Part shown: piece after piece, positions 11,146 through 23,203 of the stretch
Layout: each line of letters opens with the position of its first letter
Numbering within the stretch: position 1 is the first letter of the stretch
NCBI GenBank assembly: GCA_014218235.1
Contig: CM024753.1
Span: forward strand, 176,676,348-176,740,347
DNA: 64,000 bases
Direction of reading: 5' to 3'
From: Colocasia esculenta
Lineage: Eukaryota > Streptophyta > Magnoliopsida > Alismatales > Araceae
The notes under the pieces: generated by a model
What the model was told of the DNA's origin: nothing
Database searches by the model: none
What the model saw: the letters and a program-made list of their open reading frames with translations, nothing else
Made by a program: the position numbers and the translations under genes

Positions 11146-12240
11146 CGTGTAGTTTGACGCCTACCGTGGATACCTCTTCAGTTGGGAGCCCCAGGTTTTG
11201 TGTGAGCCAGGCACGTGTGTGCTCGGGGCTTGTCCCGGTACTGAGTACCATCGAGGTTTTGTCGTCTTCCTAGACACCCTCACTCTTGTGCTGAGTAGTA
11301 CGTCCGGCTGAGGGAAAGACGGCAGTGGGACAGCGACTAGAGAGAGTTTGTTGTGTTTTCGCTTGTAGCGCGCTCGTAGTTGGGGGAGACGGACACCAGT
11401 AGACGTACTGGACCCCAGCTAGTCCTGTTTTCCAGTGCCTCACTTTAGGGAGCTCGGACCAGAGTGCCTAAAGGTTCCAAGCATGGGCCTGTGGGGTGTG
11501 TGATCTGTAGGTTGTGGTGGTTTAGTTGGACTCCACAGTTCTTTGTACTGGTTTAGTGGAGCGGCAGCTGGACCTTCCGTCCGTGGCTACGAGACTGAGA
11601 GGTAGTCCTGTGTTGCTTGTCCGGGTCAGTAGCTGGTGTCGCGAACCAGTCCACGTGGCCCGAGTGAGGCATTTTCCTACTATAGCTCGTACACTTGTTT
11701 GGGCTTGCCGTTTGTTTATCATTACTGGTTTCTGTTAAGAGGCAAATGGTAAGTGGTATTTACAGCTTTATATCCTGCTACATAGTTCTATGAATTGTTA
11801 GTGTAATCTCCTGCTTTACTATTTGTGTTGGTTTGCTCGGTTTCTAGGGAGTTTCCCTACTGAGCCAGTGACTCGAGAGGCTCACCCCCCTACTCTTTCA
11901 GGTGAGGGAGAGCAGGAGACCTCACACCCGTCATCTAGTTCTGAGCCGCACCGTAGCGGAGGGTCTGCACCACCGGCAGTGTAATTTACTTTTCTGTTGT
12001 ACACCTCGGGATATGCCCCAGGTTGTTGTTGTAGTTTGGTTACAGTTGTGCTATGGCTATGTACATTTCTAAGAAATATTTGTGAGATTGGCAAATCTTA
12101 TATATATTTGAGCTGGTTCCTTACATTCCTACAGACTAGTAGTTTGATATCCCTTGCGAGGCTTCGGCTCGGTCGCGGGAGGCAGACTCGTATTAGGCAC
12201 GTTATTGGGTTAACGGGTCTGAATAACGAGGGCCGTCACA

Positions 12241-12942
12241 AAATCTCTCACCTTATCTTCTTTTCTAAAGGGTCATGCCCTTAAGCAGTCCCTTTTACAA
12301 ATATGAAATGCAACAAAACAAGTTCAAACAAGGGTTTTCTAATGCTAAGTCTAATGCATGAAACAAGAGATAGAAGTCATACCTTTCTCCCGCACTCTTC
12401 AAAACAGAAAAAGAAATGGAATTAAAATGACAATTAAAATGATGAATGACCTAAAGCAAGTGATTCTAATCTTACGAAGATGAAAATTTTAATTTGCAAA
12501 TCAAACGGCTTACATGAAAGAGCGATTTGGAAGATTTTTTTAGATTTTAGTTTCTTTTATTTTTATTTGGTTTTTGAACTAAATGAAATGAAACTTAACT
12601 AAGAAAATATAAAGTGATACTATAAACTAATTCCGAACCACACAAACCACCAAAAGGCCAATTATTACATGCCAACGAGAAAGAAATCTTTGTACATGCA
12701 TAGAGAGTACATGAAATCCTCACTACAAGATTCATTCACACTCTTCTATCTAAAATTCTGAATTAAAAACAAATGAGAAAGAAAATCAGCAAGCTCTCCT
12801 CTCCAATGGGCTTCAAATGTCAAGCCCAATCTCCATGTTCCACTTCTGTGCAAATCTGAAATGAAAAGTCCAATAACAAGTCACTAAGAAGCACAATGCA
12901 AATAAAATCAAATGAAAGCAGATTTAAATCAAACTCTAACGC
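12241..12942 (-). other. T1 leader, non-coding
   Basis: AT-rich sequence downstream of the primer-binding site on the - strand. No open frame with recognisable motifs is seen. It is truncated at 12241 by the GY1 LTR end. Confidence 0.6.
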
Positions 12943-12962
12943 CTCCCTGGCAACGACACCAA
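12943..12962 (-). other. T1 primer-binding site
   Basis: The - strand reads TGGTGTCGTTGCCAGGGAGG, close to the TGGCGCCGTTGCCGGGGA-type site usual after Athila/Tat 5' LTRs. It lies two bases from the LTR end (CA of TTCA). Confidence 0.75.
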
Positions 12963-12964
12963 GA

Positions 12965-15462
12965 TGAACGCGGCATGGTTGATTATACACTTCCGTTGTC
13001 TAGAGTTCCGTGCACGAATCAATATGCTCACCTTCTCTAAACTGTCTCACAGATTTAAAATAGTAAAAATGAACTAGCAAAGTGGTGAGAACAGGTCATA
13101 TCCACAGAGAGGCTGAATAGAATTTGACTTAAGAAACTGCTTTTTGGAACACTCTATTAACACTATTCACCAAAGTAACAATGTATTAAAAGTGAGTATG
13201 TAAACAGAACCAACCAAATCCCTCACAACTCAAAGATCAAGCATAAAATAAGAACATAAATTAATTGTTGCTAACTCAAACTCCTACTAATACTACGCAA
13301 ATAAGCACCAACAAGACTTAAATTCCCAATGCATTAAAACTAAAGTAAGAACTCTTGATAACAGGTCAAATTAAGCATTCTTAGAACAATATGAACTATC
13401 AAAAATTCAGATCACTATACCCTCACAGCTCGAGGGATGAAGAACAAATCAATAAAGAAAATATAAACTACACATCAAACTTTCGATCTGTCCAGGGGAG
13501 AGAAGAAGAATAATACCAACGAAGTAGAAATCTCAAAGAAGAAAAAAAATACAGAAGAGGCGCCAAGCTCTATGATCTCTCACATGCTCTCTGATACTCC
13601 CAGACGCCAGATAACCCAGAACAAGCCAAGAATGGATTCCCTTAGTCGCTCTGGACCCTCCTCTGCAGTGCACCTGGATCAATCTCCCGAACACAGAGAA
13701 ATGGAGAATAAATGCAAACGCCCTCCGAAGCCTTCATAGAACACGGAAGAAAGCAGAAATTCTACTGTATCGCCCTCCAAAATAGAAGAAATTGCAAAAG
13801 TCCACACAGAAGAAGAAATGGAAAAATCAAATTCTACTGTATCACCCTCCAGCACAGAAGAAATAGCAAAAGCAGTCAAACTAATTTCCCAATCTCCTGA
13901 TGCTGAAACCTCATCCTAGCAGCTTACAGAAGAAAAGAAGTAGCCATAAGAAAAACTACAGTAGTCCTCCGGGCAGCAAGAGAAAGAAACACAGAAGAAA
14001 TGGAAAATAAAATTCCCTGGATCGATCTCTCAACAATTTGCAAGAAGAAAAGAAAGAAATCAGTCTATCTCAGAAAATTGCACAAAAAAAAGGAAGAACT
14101 GTCGAACTCAGAAAATTGCACAGAAGAAAGGAAGAACTCTAGATGAAGAACAAAGAACAAAGCTGAAAACCCAAACCCCAAAACCCTCTGAAATCTCTCA
14201 CAGCTCTTCTCAGATGCCGAACCCCTTACAGAAGAAAAGAGAAAACCAGACCTCCCCTGCCTAGTAGCCTACAGAAGACAACCTAAAATAATCTGAACTA
14301 AAAAACCAGATACGGAACCCCCTAGATGAGCAGAGCCCCCTCTGGATGTCGAACCCCCTACAGATGTTGAAAGGAAAAATACAAAAGAAAAATGGAAGAA
14401 AAATCCCTCCCAAATGCTGAACAACCCAAAAATTTTGAACTCCCGCTTCTGAGGACCTTGGGGTCCTTAAATAGGCACCTTGGAACCCTCCAGGCACAGG
14501 CTCCTCACACATGAACTGAGTGCGTACGAGCTCTACTTCCTGCCTCCGCACGCACCAGCTGCTTCTGCACGAGCTCGCTCCGCACAGATCGCCGCGTAGC
14601 TGGGCTTCACACGCACCGCCTCCATCGCAGCCCAGATCCACCTAATCGCCAGTGCTCCAGCCGCAGCGCACGTACTGCCTCCGTCGGATCTGCAGGCCTC
14701 CGTCGCACCAGCTCTGCACTGCCTCTGTTGCTTCACATGGCCAGCCCCTCAGCACAGATCACACACCGCCTTCGTATGCCCCAGTTGCTTCTGCCTTCAC
14801 CACCGCTAGAGCTCCAGTTGTGCAGCTCCATCGCACAGCTGCCCGCTGTGTTAACTTCGCACGAGTGCCAAATCCACTGTGCACCATCTCCAGCCTCCCG
14901 CCTCTAGAGCTCCGCACCGCCTGCGCGCCAGATCTATTGTACACCAGGTGATCCACACGCACCGCCTCTAGCTCCTCTCTGCACAGGCTTCACACACCTC
15001 CGCGGCTTCCAGCTGCTTCCTGGTGGGGAAGAAACAAAATGGCAAAGAAGGGTTTCATGGCCAAAGGTATGGTGGGGTAAAAAAAAATATTTATTTAATG
15101 GAATTGGTGGGGTAAAAAATCTTATTTATTTACAAATTTACACTTATCTACTACTTAAAAGATATTTACAAAATATTATTGCGATAAGAATTATTTATAT
15201 ACAATATTTATTTACAAAAGATCTTTTATTTCCAAAATAAACCTATGAAAAGAAAAATGAACATGATTAGTCAATCTCACAAGAAATCAGTGACTTATTG
15301 AACGAAAATCTTTCATGTGTATTCTAACCCAAATATCAACTAATATGTTCAAAAATTTATTTCTGGATGAAATGGTAATTAAAATCAAAATGCACATTAT
15401 TTATAGACAAAGGCTATCTAAAATTAACTATATGTATGAAATTTAACACGAAAAATTTTACA
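12965..15462 (-). repeat. T1 5' LTR
   Basis: On the - strand it begins TGTAAAATTTTTCGTG, exactly where the GY2 integrase frame breaks, and ends ...GCGTTCA before the PBS. A TATA-like CTATTTAAGG lies near 14468-14477. The 5' part is AT-rich. The middle (14500-15000) is GC-rich with degenerate CGCACCGCCTC words. The 3' part has GAAGAAA-rich repeats (13742-13875). Length is 2498 bp. The 126-aa and shorter open frames inside lack motifs and are not called genes. Confidence 0.75.
13742..13875. repeat. 72-bp imperfect tandem repeat in T1 LTR
   Basis: TCTACTGTAT starts at 13761 and again at 13833. It is followed each time by CGCCCTCC or CACCCTCC, a similar GAAGAAAT stretch and GCAAAAG. Two units of 72 bp are clear, and weaker echoes continue to about 14130. 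Confidence 0.6.
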
Positions 15463-16256
15463 GTTATCACCTGGAAGAATTGTATACCTGGATTTATGTG
15501 CCTCTTCAAGAACTCTTTGTTTGACTTCTCTTTCTGCGGGTACATATAACCTGCCTCTCAGCCTGACTACACAATTATCATCGATGGTAACATCTTCCAT
15601 TTTCACAATTTCTGCTAAACTTCCATCGGTTCTCTGAGCTTCAATAATCTGCCAATACAAAGATGGCTCTACAGCACTACTGGCTAGTACTGCTCGCCGT
15701 TGACTGCTCAGAACATACAATGAATTCTCTGCTATTACTTCATATAATTTCCATTCTTTTATCATCATATGACTCATATATGCTTTTCTGCTCAAAGCAT
15801 CAACTACTACATTGGCCTTACCGGGGTGGTAAGCCAAACTGAAATCATAATCTTTTAAATATTCTACCTATCTACGCTGACGGAGATTCAAATCTTTTTG
15901 AGAAAAGATATACTTCAAACTTTTATGATCTATAAATATTTCAAATCTTTCACCATATAGATAATGTCTCCACATTTTTAAAGCAAAAACAACTGCCGCA
16001 AACTCCAAATCATGCGTTGGGTAGTTCCCTCTGCTGGCTTCAATTGCTTGGATGCATAAACTATCACTTTACCATGTTGCATTAATACTGCTCCAAGCCC
16101 TCTTCTTGATGCATCAGTGAAAACCACAAAACCACCACTACCTACTGGTAATGTCAATATTGGAGCTGTTGTAAACCTCTTTTTCAATTCCATAAAACTT
16201 TTCTGGCATTCACTTGACCACACAAATGGCACATCTTTTATGGTTAATTTAGTCAT
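15463..16256 (-). pseudogene. GY2 RNase H and integrase N-terminus
   Basis: The - strand from 16256 reads WSSECQKSFMELKKRF, FVVFTDASRRGLGAVLMQHG (RNase H catalytic Asp) and YASKQLKPAEG. A frame break near 16020 leads into an HALKMWRHYLYG/DHKSLKY-type stretch with further stops. It resumes as MAYHPGKANVVVDALSRKAY (15837) and the integrase zinc region VLEEAHKSRYTILPG. The frame ends at 15463 where T1 inserted. The HHCC finger is cut after its first His positions. Confidence 0.85.
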
Positions 16257-16375
16257 GGGTGCAGCAATTCTGGAAGAAGTCCTGAATGAAATGTCTGTAA
16301 TAACCTGCCAAGCCCAAAAAACTCCTAATTTCTATGATTGTCTTCGGCACTTCCCACTTCATAACTACTTCTACC

Positions 16376-17201
16376 TTAGATGGATTGACTGCAACTCGTT
16401 CTTCTGAAATAACGACCCAAAAACTGAATTTCTTTCAACCAAAACTCACATTTACTGAATTTAACATACAATTGATTATCCCGCAAAAGCTGCAATGTAA
16501 GCCTCAAATGTGCTGCATGCTCTTCTTTAGATACTGAGTAAACCAATATATCATCTATGAAAACCACTATAAACTGATCCAGATAGGGGTGAAAAATTAT
16601 GTTCATCAAATTCATAAATGCTGCATGTACATTGGTTTGCCCAAATGGCATAACCACAAACTCATAATGCCCATACCTGGTTCTAAATGCAGTTTTATCA
16701 ATATCTTCCTCCCTTATTCTTAACTGATGGTACCCTGAAAAATACCTTAGCTGATTGGAGCTGATCAAATAGATCATCAATTCTTGGCAATGAATATTTA
16801 TTCTTTATTGTAACATCATTCAATTTCTTGTAGTCAATGCACATTCTAAAGCTACCATCCTTCTTTCTTACAAATAACACTGGAGCTCCCCACGGAGAAT
16901 GACTTGGCCTGATGAATCCTTTTTTCAACAATTCCTGCAACCATTTCTTTAATTCTTTCAATTCTGCTGGGGCCATTCTATATGGGGCTTTAGAAATTGG
17001 CATAGTTCCTGGTTGCAATTCAATCGTAAAGTCTAACTCTTTTTGCGGAGCTAAACCTGAAAAGTCATCTGGAAACACATCCGCAAATTTCTTGACTACT
17101 GGAACTGCCTCTACTGACTTACCAGTCTCAACCAAACTTACAGAAGCTAAATAAGCTACACATCCCGCACATAACAAATAAAACTCTTGCTGAAAATTCA
17201 T
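16376..17201 (-). pseudogene. GY2 reverse transcriptase
   Basis: The upstream frame (17201-16740) carries KKFADVFPDDFSGL, the TMPISKAPYRMAPAEL stretch, LLKKGFIRPSHSPWGAPVLF and KKDGSFRMCIDYKKLN. After LFDQLQSAKVF about seven codons (normally SKIDLRS) are missing and the frame changes. The second frame (16780-16376) has GYHQLRIREEDI, RTRYGHYEFVVMPFG and FIDDILVYS (catalytic DD). The canonical N-A of FGLTNAPAAF reads NVHAAF. Lineage and order fit a Tekay-like chromovirus. Confidence 0.9.
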
Positions 17202-18461
17202 AGATAGGTAATATACCTTCTATTTGATTTGACGCCTCTGCTTGGGCTCGGGTGATAGCCATAACCCGACCTCTCCCTCGCTGGTGCGGTGCTCCTCTAC
17301 CACGACCTGTTGGTAACTGCTGGGGCTGCTGCTGCTGTATTTCTCTGACATACCCATACTCTCGGGGATAGGGGCAATTACGGATCAAATGCCCTGGCTA
17401 ATCACAATTATAACACTTGTACCCTGGTGGAAGGGTAGGCTGCCTGGCGATACTCTACTGTGACTCCTCCACCTCTGACCTGTAGCCACGCCCCTACTGA
17501 AACATTTGTTGATGGCCTCCTCTTCCTCCTCGACCTTGAAATACCTTCTTCAATTTTTGTCCCCATTTGCTGAAACCTGAGGAAGATGCTCCCACTGGTG
17601 CCTTTCCTTTACTAATCCCCATAGACTACTGCAGTAGCCAGAAGCTACCTGAACCTGACTCTCCTGCCTGGCGAGTCCGAATGGACCTTTCTAGTGTAGC
17701 TGCTCTCTGGGCTGCCTCTTCCACAGTCTTGCACGTTAGCGGTATTACCGCATTCTGCAACTCTGCTCTCAAGCTTCGAATAAAATACTCGACCATCATA
17801 GCATTATCTGATACAACATAGGGTGCATATCGACTGAGTGCCATAAACCTCACCTGGTAATCTAGAACAGAAGAATTCCCTTGTTGAAGTGTCCGGAATT
17901 GCTCCCTTTTTACCTAATGTACTTGTACTGGAAAGAATGTGTCATTAAATACCTCAAGAAATTCTGACCAGGTAATGGTCTCCTCTGTCCTGCCCGCAAA
18001 AGTAGTCTGCATCTTTAACCTCCACCACTCTTGAGCAATTCCCCTCAACTGATATGCAACTAACACAACTCTATCTGCTGGTGGACACACATCGTCACAA
18101 ATACTCTTTAAACTTCATGAATCCAGTGCTCCACTGTGTCTGGATTCGGTCCTCCTGTATATGTTGGCGGCTGCAATCCCAAAAATGTTTCAACCTGCAT
18201 CATTGGTTCCTCTGCTACCCTCACAGGCGGTGGCGGTGGTCAAGGTACTGCAAAAGGTACCTCCACACCGGGTGGCGGTGGAACTGGCACCATTGGTATG
18301 GCCTCTCCTGCAACTGGTGGTACTGCTGCTGGCGGTACCGGTGCCTGCTGGTCCATTCTCACTCGAATCTCTGTAAGACTTTCCTATATCCTTTCTATCA
18401 TGCGCTGAGTTGACTCCTCATGGTCATCTCCTCCACCACCCCAATCCCTCCTATCAGCCAT
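17182..18461 (-). pseudogene. GY2 gag with zinc knuckle and start of protease
   Basis: The ATG at 18461 (- strand) begins MADRRDWGGGGDDHEES. A Pro/Val/Gly-rich linker follows, then the Gag core (GPNPDTVEHW, AQEWWRLK, FLEVFNDTFFP, LDYQVRFMALSRYAP, FIRSLRAEL). At about 17376-17419 a CCHC knuckle (CYNCD-PGHLIRNC) carries a TAG in place of one residue. The chain then runs MAITRAQAEASN to SARVLF. At the point where the protease DTG should follow, the sequence jumps to the end of the protease domain. At least five in-frame stops are present. Confidence 0.85.
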
Positions 18462-18601
18462 CACAAATTCCTACACAAACACATTCCAACCCATATACAC
18501 GAAAACAAATCATTACAAAACCAAGGCCAGCTACCAGCAGTAGACTAGTGTAGAAATAAGGCTATGTAATTTCCTAGTTCCTTTATATTTACACGGACCT
18601 T

Positions 18602-18613
18602 GCTCTGATACCA
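18602..18613 (-). other. GY2 primer-binding site (tRNA-iMet)
   Basis: The - strand reads TGGTATCAGAGC, complementary to the 3' end of plant initiator tRNA-Met. It sits two bases from the LTR end. Confidence 0.9.
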
Positions 18614-18615
18614 AC

Positions 18616-20822
18616 TGCAACAGACCACGTCGTTCAAACCTGTTAACCCACTAACGAGCTTGACCCGACTCTGTCTCCCGCGAACAAGCCGTAGCCTCGC
18701 AAGGGATATCATGCACATGTCTGTGAAAATCCAAAAGAACAAGCTGATATATATAAAAGATTTACAATATCTTGCATATTCACATTAGATTTACGTAGTT
18801 AAATTTCAACAAAAGTCAAAGGAAAATACACAAGCCTGGGCATACCCCAAGGTACAACAGAGAAAATCTACACTGCTGGAGGCGTCAGCCCAATATTGCT
18901 GCGATGTGGCTCTGAACTGGAAGACGGAAGAGAAACCTCCTGCTTTCCTTCACCTGTAGGGAGTAGGGGTGAGCCTCGCAAGTCACTGGCTCAATAGGGA
19001 AACTCCCCCAAAGACCGAGCAAACTAAATTCAAGTATGTAAGTAGAAAGTTACGCCAGCAATTTATAAAGTAAGCTAAGCAGGATATCAAAGCTGTAAAT
19101 ACCACTTACCACTTGTCGTTAACACAAACCAATTTAAATAAATAAACAGCAAAACTACAATTCGGTGTACAGGGTATGGTAGAGACCGCCACACTTGAGC
19201 CATGTAGACTGGTTTGCGACACCAGCAACTGACTCAGACAAACCACACAGGTCTAGCTCTCAGCCTCGCAGCCAAGGATGAAAGGTCCAGCTGCCGCTCC
19301 ACGGGAACAAGTCAAACAACTATGGAGACCAACCAACACCACAACCATGGACCACACTGCTACGGGCCAATGCCTGGCACCTTTAGGGACTCTGGCCTGA
19401 GCTCCCTAGAGTGAGGCACTGGTAACAAGACTAGTTGGGGACCAATGACGTCTACTAGTGTCCGTACCCCCAACTACGAGCGCGCTACAAGTGACAAAAT
19501 AACAAACTCACACAAGTCGCTGTGCCACTGTCGTCTTTCTCTCAGCCGGATGTACAACTCAAACTAAGGAGTGAGGGTGTCCAAGACAGACGACACAGAT
19601 CTCGATGGTATAGCACAAATACCGAGATAAGCCCCGAGCACAAGCTTGGCTCACACAGAACTTGAGGCACCCAACTGAAGAGGTAACCACGGTAGGCGTC
19701 ATACTACCTGCCATGCATACACACAAACCACATGCACACTGCACAAGCCACATGAAACCTCGCGTCAACCACGTGAGCATAGCACACTGACTGCATAAAT
19801 GACACGCCAGTCACGTGAACCACTCGCTAGCCTCGTAAACAACACGCTAGTCACGTAAACAATACGCTCCCAGAGCGCAACAGGTGCCAATGCACTGCTT
19901 ATACTAGCCATATGCAATAAATAACAAATATCGAATAATACCACCATTGAAACCATGCACAATAGGACCTCTTGGCTGAGGTCGCGACATAGCATAGTGT
20001 CGCCTTCAGATCGCGACACCCCGATATGTCGCGTTTAAAGCATGAACGCGACGGTCGGCCTGTCGCGACCTGAACGCGACAAGGGGTTCTGTCATCTTCA
20101 TAGGCGAAAACCCTAATCCGGGGAACCCTCTCCGGATCACCACCCCTAACCATGTAAATCCTGTTAAATTCTCATTTTTCATGATTTAATGGTTTCCCTA
20201 ACATGGTATCTACTGTTCTCAACATCAAAAACCACGCAACACACCATGAAGAATGCGAAGAACGAAGAATGCGAAGAACGAGACTATTCCGCATTTCCCC
20301 CACTCTACGGAAGATCCTCGCAGAGAGAACATGCCAAACACACCAAAATCCGCCGAAATGCCCCGAAAATCACCACCTCCCTTGCCGAGCAGAACTGTTT
20401 ACAGCTCTGCTTAGACAGGGCAACTTAAAAATGCTCAGTGGTTGGGAACGTGACGGACACCTCCGTCGTGACCAGAACGTGACAGGAGAAGGCGTCGCTT
20501 TCCTAGGGCTGACGTCTGCATGTCGCCCTGCGCGCGACACACGACGCGCATGCAGACGACGACTGCTCAGCAACGGCAACAGGAACACGACATGCAGGAG
20601 TGTCATGTTCAGATCGCGATGTTCCTCACTGTCGCGTTCACAGACAGTGAACGGACTGGTGTTTTGGGCCCAGCCTGCCAGCCCACAAACACCCCAAACC
20701 TGCTCTCATACCTGAAACATAAAACATTGGCCACATACTGGCCACCACAACTGCCAACGAAGGATCCGTAAGGATCCAAAAGACGATCCACAATGATTCG
20801 AAAAACACGAGACGTTATACCA
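18616..20822 (-). repeat. GY2 5' LTR
   Basis: On the - strand it begins TGGTATAACGTCTCG and ends ...GGTCTGTTGCA before the PBS; length 2207 bp. It is homologous throughout to the GY1 LTR: the TATTTACAGC block, the CAGTGACT block, GCGAGGCT near the end, and the GAACGCGAC hairpins at 20446-20640 and 19979-20092. It keeps the GTAAGT-like donor (19104-19109) but not the TTTCTAG seen in GY1. Confidence 0.88.
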
Positions 20823-21083
20823 TCTAGGGTTTATACCCGTGTTCCCCTTGTTTGAAGGGAAGACCTGCTAGGGTGTGTACCAATGAGTTGCTTCTGAGCT
20901 CGTAAAAAAAGCACCTGGCTGAGGTGAAACAGTAGATTGCCTTCTTACCCAGAAAGAGAAGAAGACCAACTGAGGTGCTGGGTGTTGTATGGCCCTTGTT
21001 TAAGGGAAGACGAAGGTTACTTAGTGGTTAATGAAATCCCAAGAGTTTGCTTGGGGATTGGATGTAGGACTTCCATTTGGAAG

Positions 21084-23203
21084 TGTTGCCCAGATAGCAA
21101 GCCCAGAGGACGGGGGTGAATGGATTGCTAGAAATTCTTTCTGAATAATACCTGTAAATAAAATGCTTGACACGAAATACTAAGTTCGACAGTTAGAGTT
21201 AGTGTGGAATAAAGACAAACAAGCAAGCACACATAGACAACAGAAAATTTTATCCTGGTTCAGATCTCCTATCCCAAGGGGTCCTACGTCCAGTCCCCAA
21301 GCAACAACTTGGGATTTCACTAAATAAGGGTACTGTCCCCCTTAAGGACTCTTACACATCCAGCAACAACTGGCCTTCTCTTCTCTACCCGATGAGGTAC
21401 AACCAACACCTGATGCAACAGGTCTTCCTTCTCACCAAAGGGAAACAACCACCTGTTCAACAACAAGTCTTCTCTTCACAACCGAAGAGGAGCACTCAAG
21501 AAGAATGAGTAGAGAGTGAATGGCCCCTAGACCAAGCTTATAGGATTGCTTGATCTGAGGTGAGGTCTGAGAGACAAAGATTGGCAGTGATGAATTCTCT
21601 CAGATCTTACATAAGCTCTAAAAAGACTAAGTAGATGGCTGTGGAGAGCTAAGAGCTAAAGGCTGATTTTCTGAATGAACAAGCTCTTCTACTAGGTGCT
21701 CCAAAGGATAACTGTTGTATTTGCATGGAGTCATCGGTCTTCTACATATCTTCTCTTGAGAAAATAGTCGTTGAAGTATTCGTTGTCTCTATGTTTGAAG
21801 CACACAAGTTGAGTCTGGTCCAATGTGGGTACCAAGAATACCTGCAGCCATTAAATACCCGGAGAGACATGCACACAGAGAAGGATCATCCAGATATCTT
21901 TTGCTTCTTGTTTGTCCAACATTGTAGGATATGATTCTCGCAGAAATCTGCGCACAATAAATACTAAAACATAGACAGCTCAACTGTCTCTAAGCTGTTA
22001 GTCAACGTTAGATGGCATGCAATAAGAAGATACGTCAAAATGGAAATGCCATTTTGTCACCCTGTAAAGATTTTGCTTAAGGAACACAGATGTAGAAAGC
22101 ACACAGATATATTTCGTGCAGAGATATGTACTAACATAATAAATGCTAAAGAGCACAAGATACAGAGTTATACGCGGGAAGACTTAAACTCCACAGAGAT
22201 TTAAAAAGAATACATTTGAATATCATGAAAGATAATTATTTTCAAGATTATCTGAGAAGATAATGAAATTATATGTCAACTTATTTAAACCATAATCATT
22301 GTAAAGAGAGATGATATATTCATGAAATCGTTGTCATAAACATATAAATGAAATCTATGTTGAAATAGAGTCGATGTGACCATAATCCATGTATAAATAT
22401 AGTGAAATCGTTATTCTGTACACAATAGTTATATGAATGAAATTGATGTACAGAAGAAATCGTTGTTTAAGTAAAATCATTGTTCATAGGAAGTCGTTGT
22501 AGAGATGAAATCGTTGTAGCAACGCTCAAATCGTTATAGCGACCAAGTCGTTGCTTTAGTGAAAGGAAATCATTGTAGCGACCAAATCATTGTTTAAGTG
22601 AAATAGAATCGTTGTAGCAACCAAATCGTTCTTTAAGTGAAAGGAAATCGTTGTAGCGACCAAATCGTTGTTTAAGTGAAACAGAATCATTATAGTGACC
22701 AAATCGTTGTTTAAGTGAAACAGAATCGTTGTAGTGACCAAATTGTTCTTTAAGTGAAACTGAATCATTGTAGTGACCAAATCGTTGTTTCTATGAAGTC
22801 GTTGTTTAAGTGACCAAATCGTTGTGGCGATTAAATTGTTGTTTCTATGATGAAGTCGTTGTTTTACCGAAATCGATGTTTAAGTGATATTGTAATCGAT
22901 GTATCAACAAAATCGTTGTGAGACCGAAATCGTTGTTTTACTTATGAAATCGTTGTGAGATGGAAATCGTTGTTTTATTTATGAAATCATTGTGAGATCG
23001 AAATCGTTGTTTTACTTATGAAATCGTTGCATACTTTGAACTTCAAATAACAGTGAGTGTAGACAACTTAATGATTTTAATGGACTTGATGCCTATTAAT
23101 AAACTCAGAGAAAGATGTTAGTTAATGTTTTCAATTGTTTTGTTAATCACCAAAAATACATATAATAAAAGATAATTTATTTATGGAGAGGGACTGACCG
23201 TCA
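21084..23203 (-). mobile_element. Solo LTR-A in LTR-B copy 1
   Basis: On the - strand it starts TGACGGTCAGTCC and ends ...GGGCAACA, matching the LTRs of S2 (start TGATGATTAGTCC, end TCTAGGCAACA). No PBS or internal sequence is present, so it is a solo LTR of 2120 bp. Flanks are GGAAG (21079-21083) and AGAAG (23204-23208), a 5-bp TSD with one change. Removing it restores the LTR-B block as seen in copy 2. Confidence 0.8.
22490..23035 (-). repeat. AAATCGTTG motif array in solo LTR-A
   Basis: More than 20 copies of AAATCGTTGT or close variants (AAATCATTG, GAATCGTTG) are spaced irregularly by about 17-23 bp, alternating with GTAGCGACC and TTTAAGTGAAAC linkers. The same array in opposite orientation occurs in both S2 LTRs. 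Confidence 0.8.

Larger units (their letters stand above)
9078..12240 (+). mobile_element. GY1: Ty3/gypsy chromodomain-type element, 3' end
   Basis: The reading frame resumes in the integrase core directly after the S1 LTR. It continues to a C-terminal chromodomain-like segment and is followed by a 2.15-kb 3' LTR. The 5' part lies left of the window beyond S1. GY1 ends against the leader of the - strand element T1. Its LTR is the same family as GY2's, in opposite orientation. Confidence 0.85.
10089..12240 (+). repeat. GY1 3' LTR
   Basis: It starts TGTGACGTTCC and ends GGCCGTCACA, so the termini form the inverted repeat TGTGACG/CGTCACA. It is preceded by the chromovirus-type GAGGACGAAATTTCC segment (about 10057-10071). 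It matches the GY2 LTR along its length, for example the GTAAGTGGTATTTACAGC and GCCAGTGACT segments. It contains CpG hairpin arrays (10237-10430 and 10820-10935), a TATA-like TTTATAGAA (10447-10455), and a G-box cluster (11082-11145). Confidence 0.9.
12241..15462 (-). mobile_element. T1: Tat/Athila-type Ty3/gypsy element, 5' LTR and leader
   Basis: On the - strand this reads as an LTR (15462 to 12965), then a primer-binding site, then about 700 bp of untranslated leader cut by the GY1 insertion. The PBS type (TGGYGYCGTTGCC) is the one used by Athila and Tat elements. Its coding part lies left of the window beyond GY1. It is inserted in the integrase gene of GY2 at 15462/15463. Confidence 0.7.
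15463..20822 (-). mobile_element. GY2: Ty3/gypsy chromovirus-type element, 5' part
   Basis: On the - strand it reads 5' LTR (20822-18616), iMet PBS, gag with zinc knuckle, a deleted protease, RT, RNase H and the start of integrase, where T1 is inserted. The rest lies left of the window. GY2 is inserted in LTR-B at 20822/20823. It shares its LTR family with GY1 but runs in the opposite direction. Many stops, a protease deletion and an RT gap show that it is dead. Confidence 0.85.

Noticed and set aside
12241..12942. Possible tRNA or snoRNA in the non-coding stretch
   Set aside because: No A/B-box-like or cloverleaf arrangement could be recognised.
18054..18413. Open frames on the + strand with Gly/Thr or Trp/His richness
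   Set aside because: Antisense shadows of the GY2 gag Pro/Val/Gly-rich linker.
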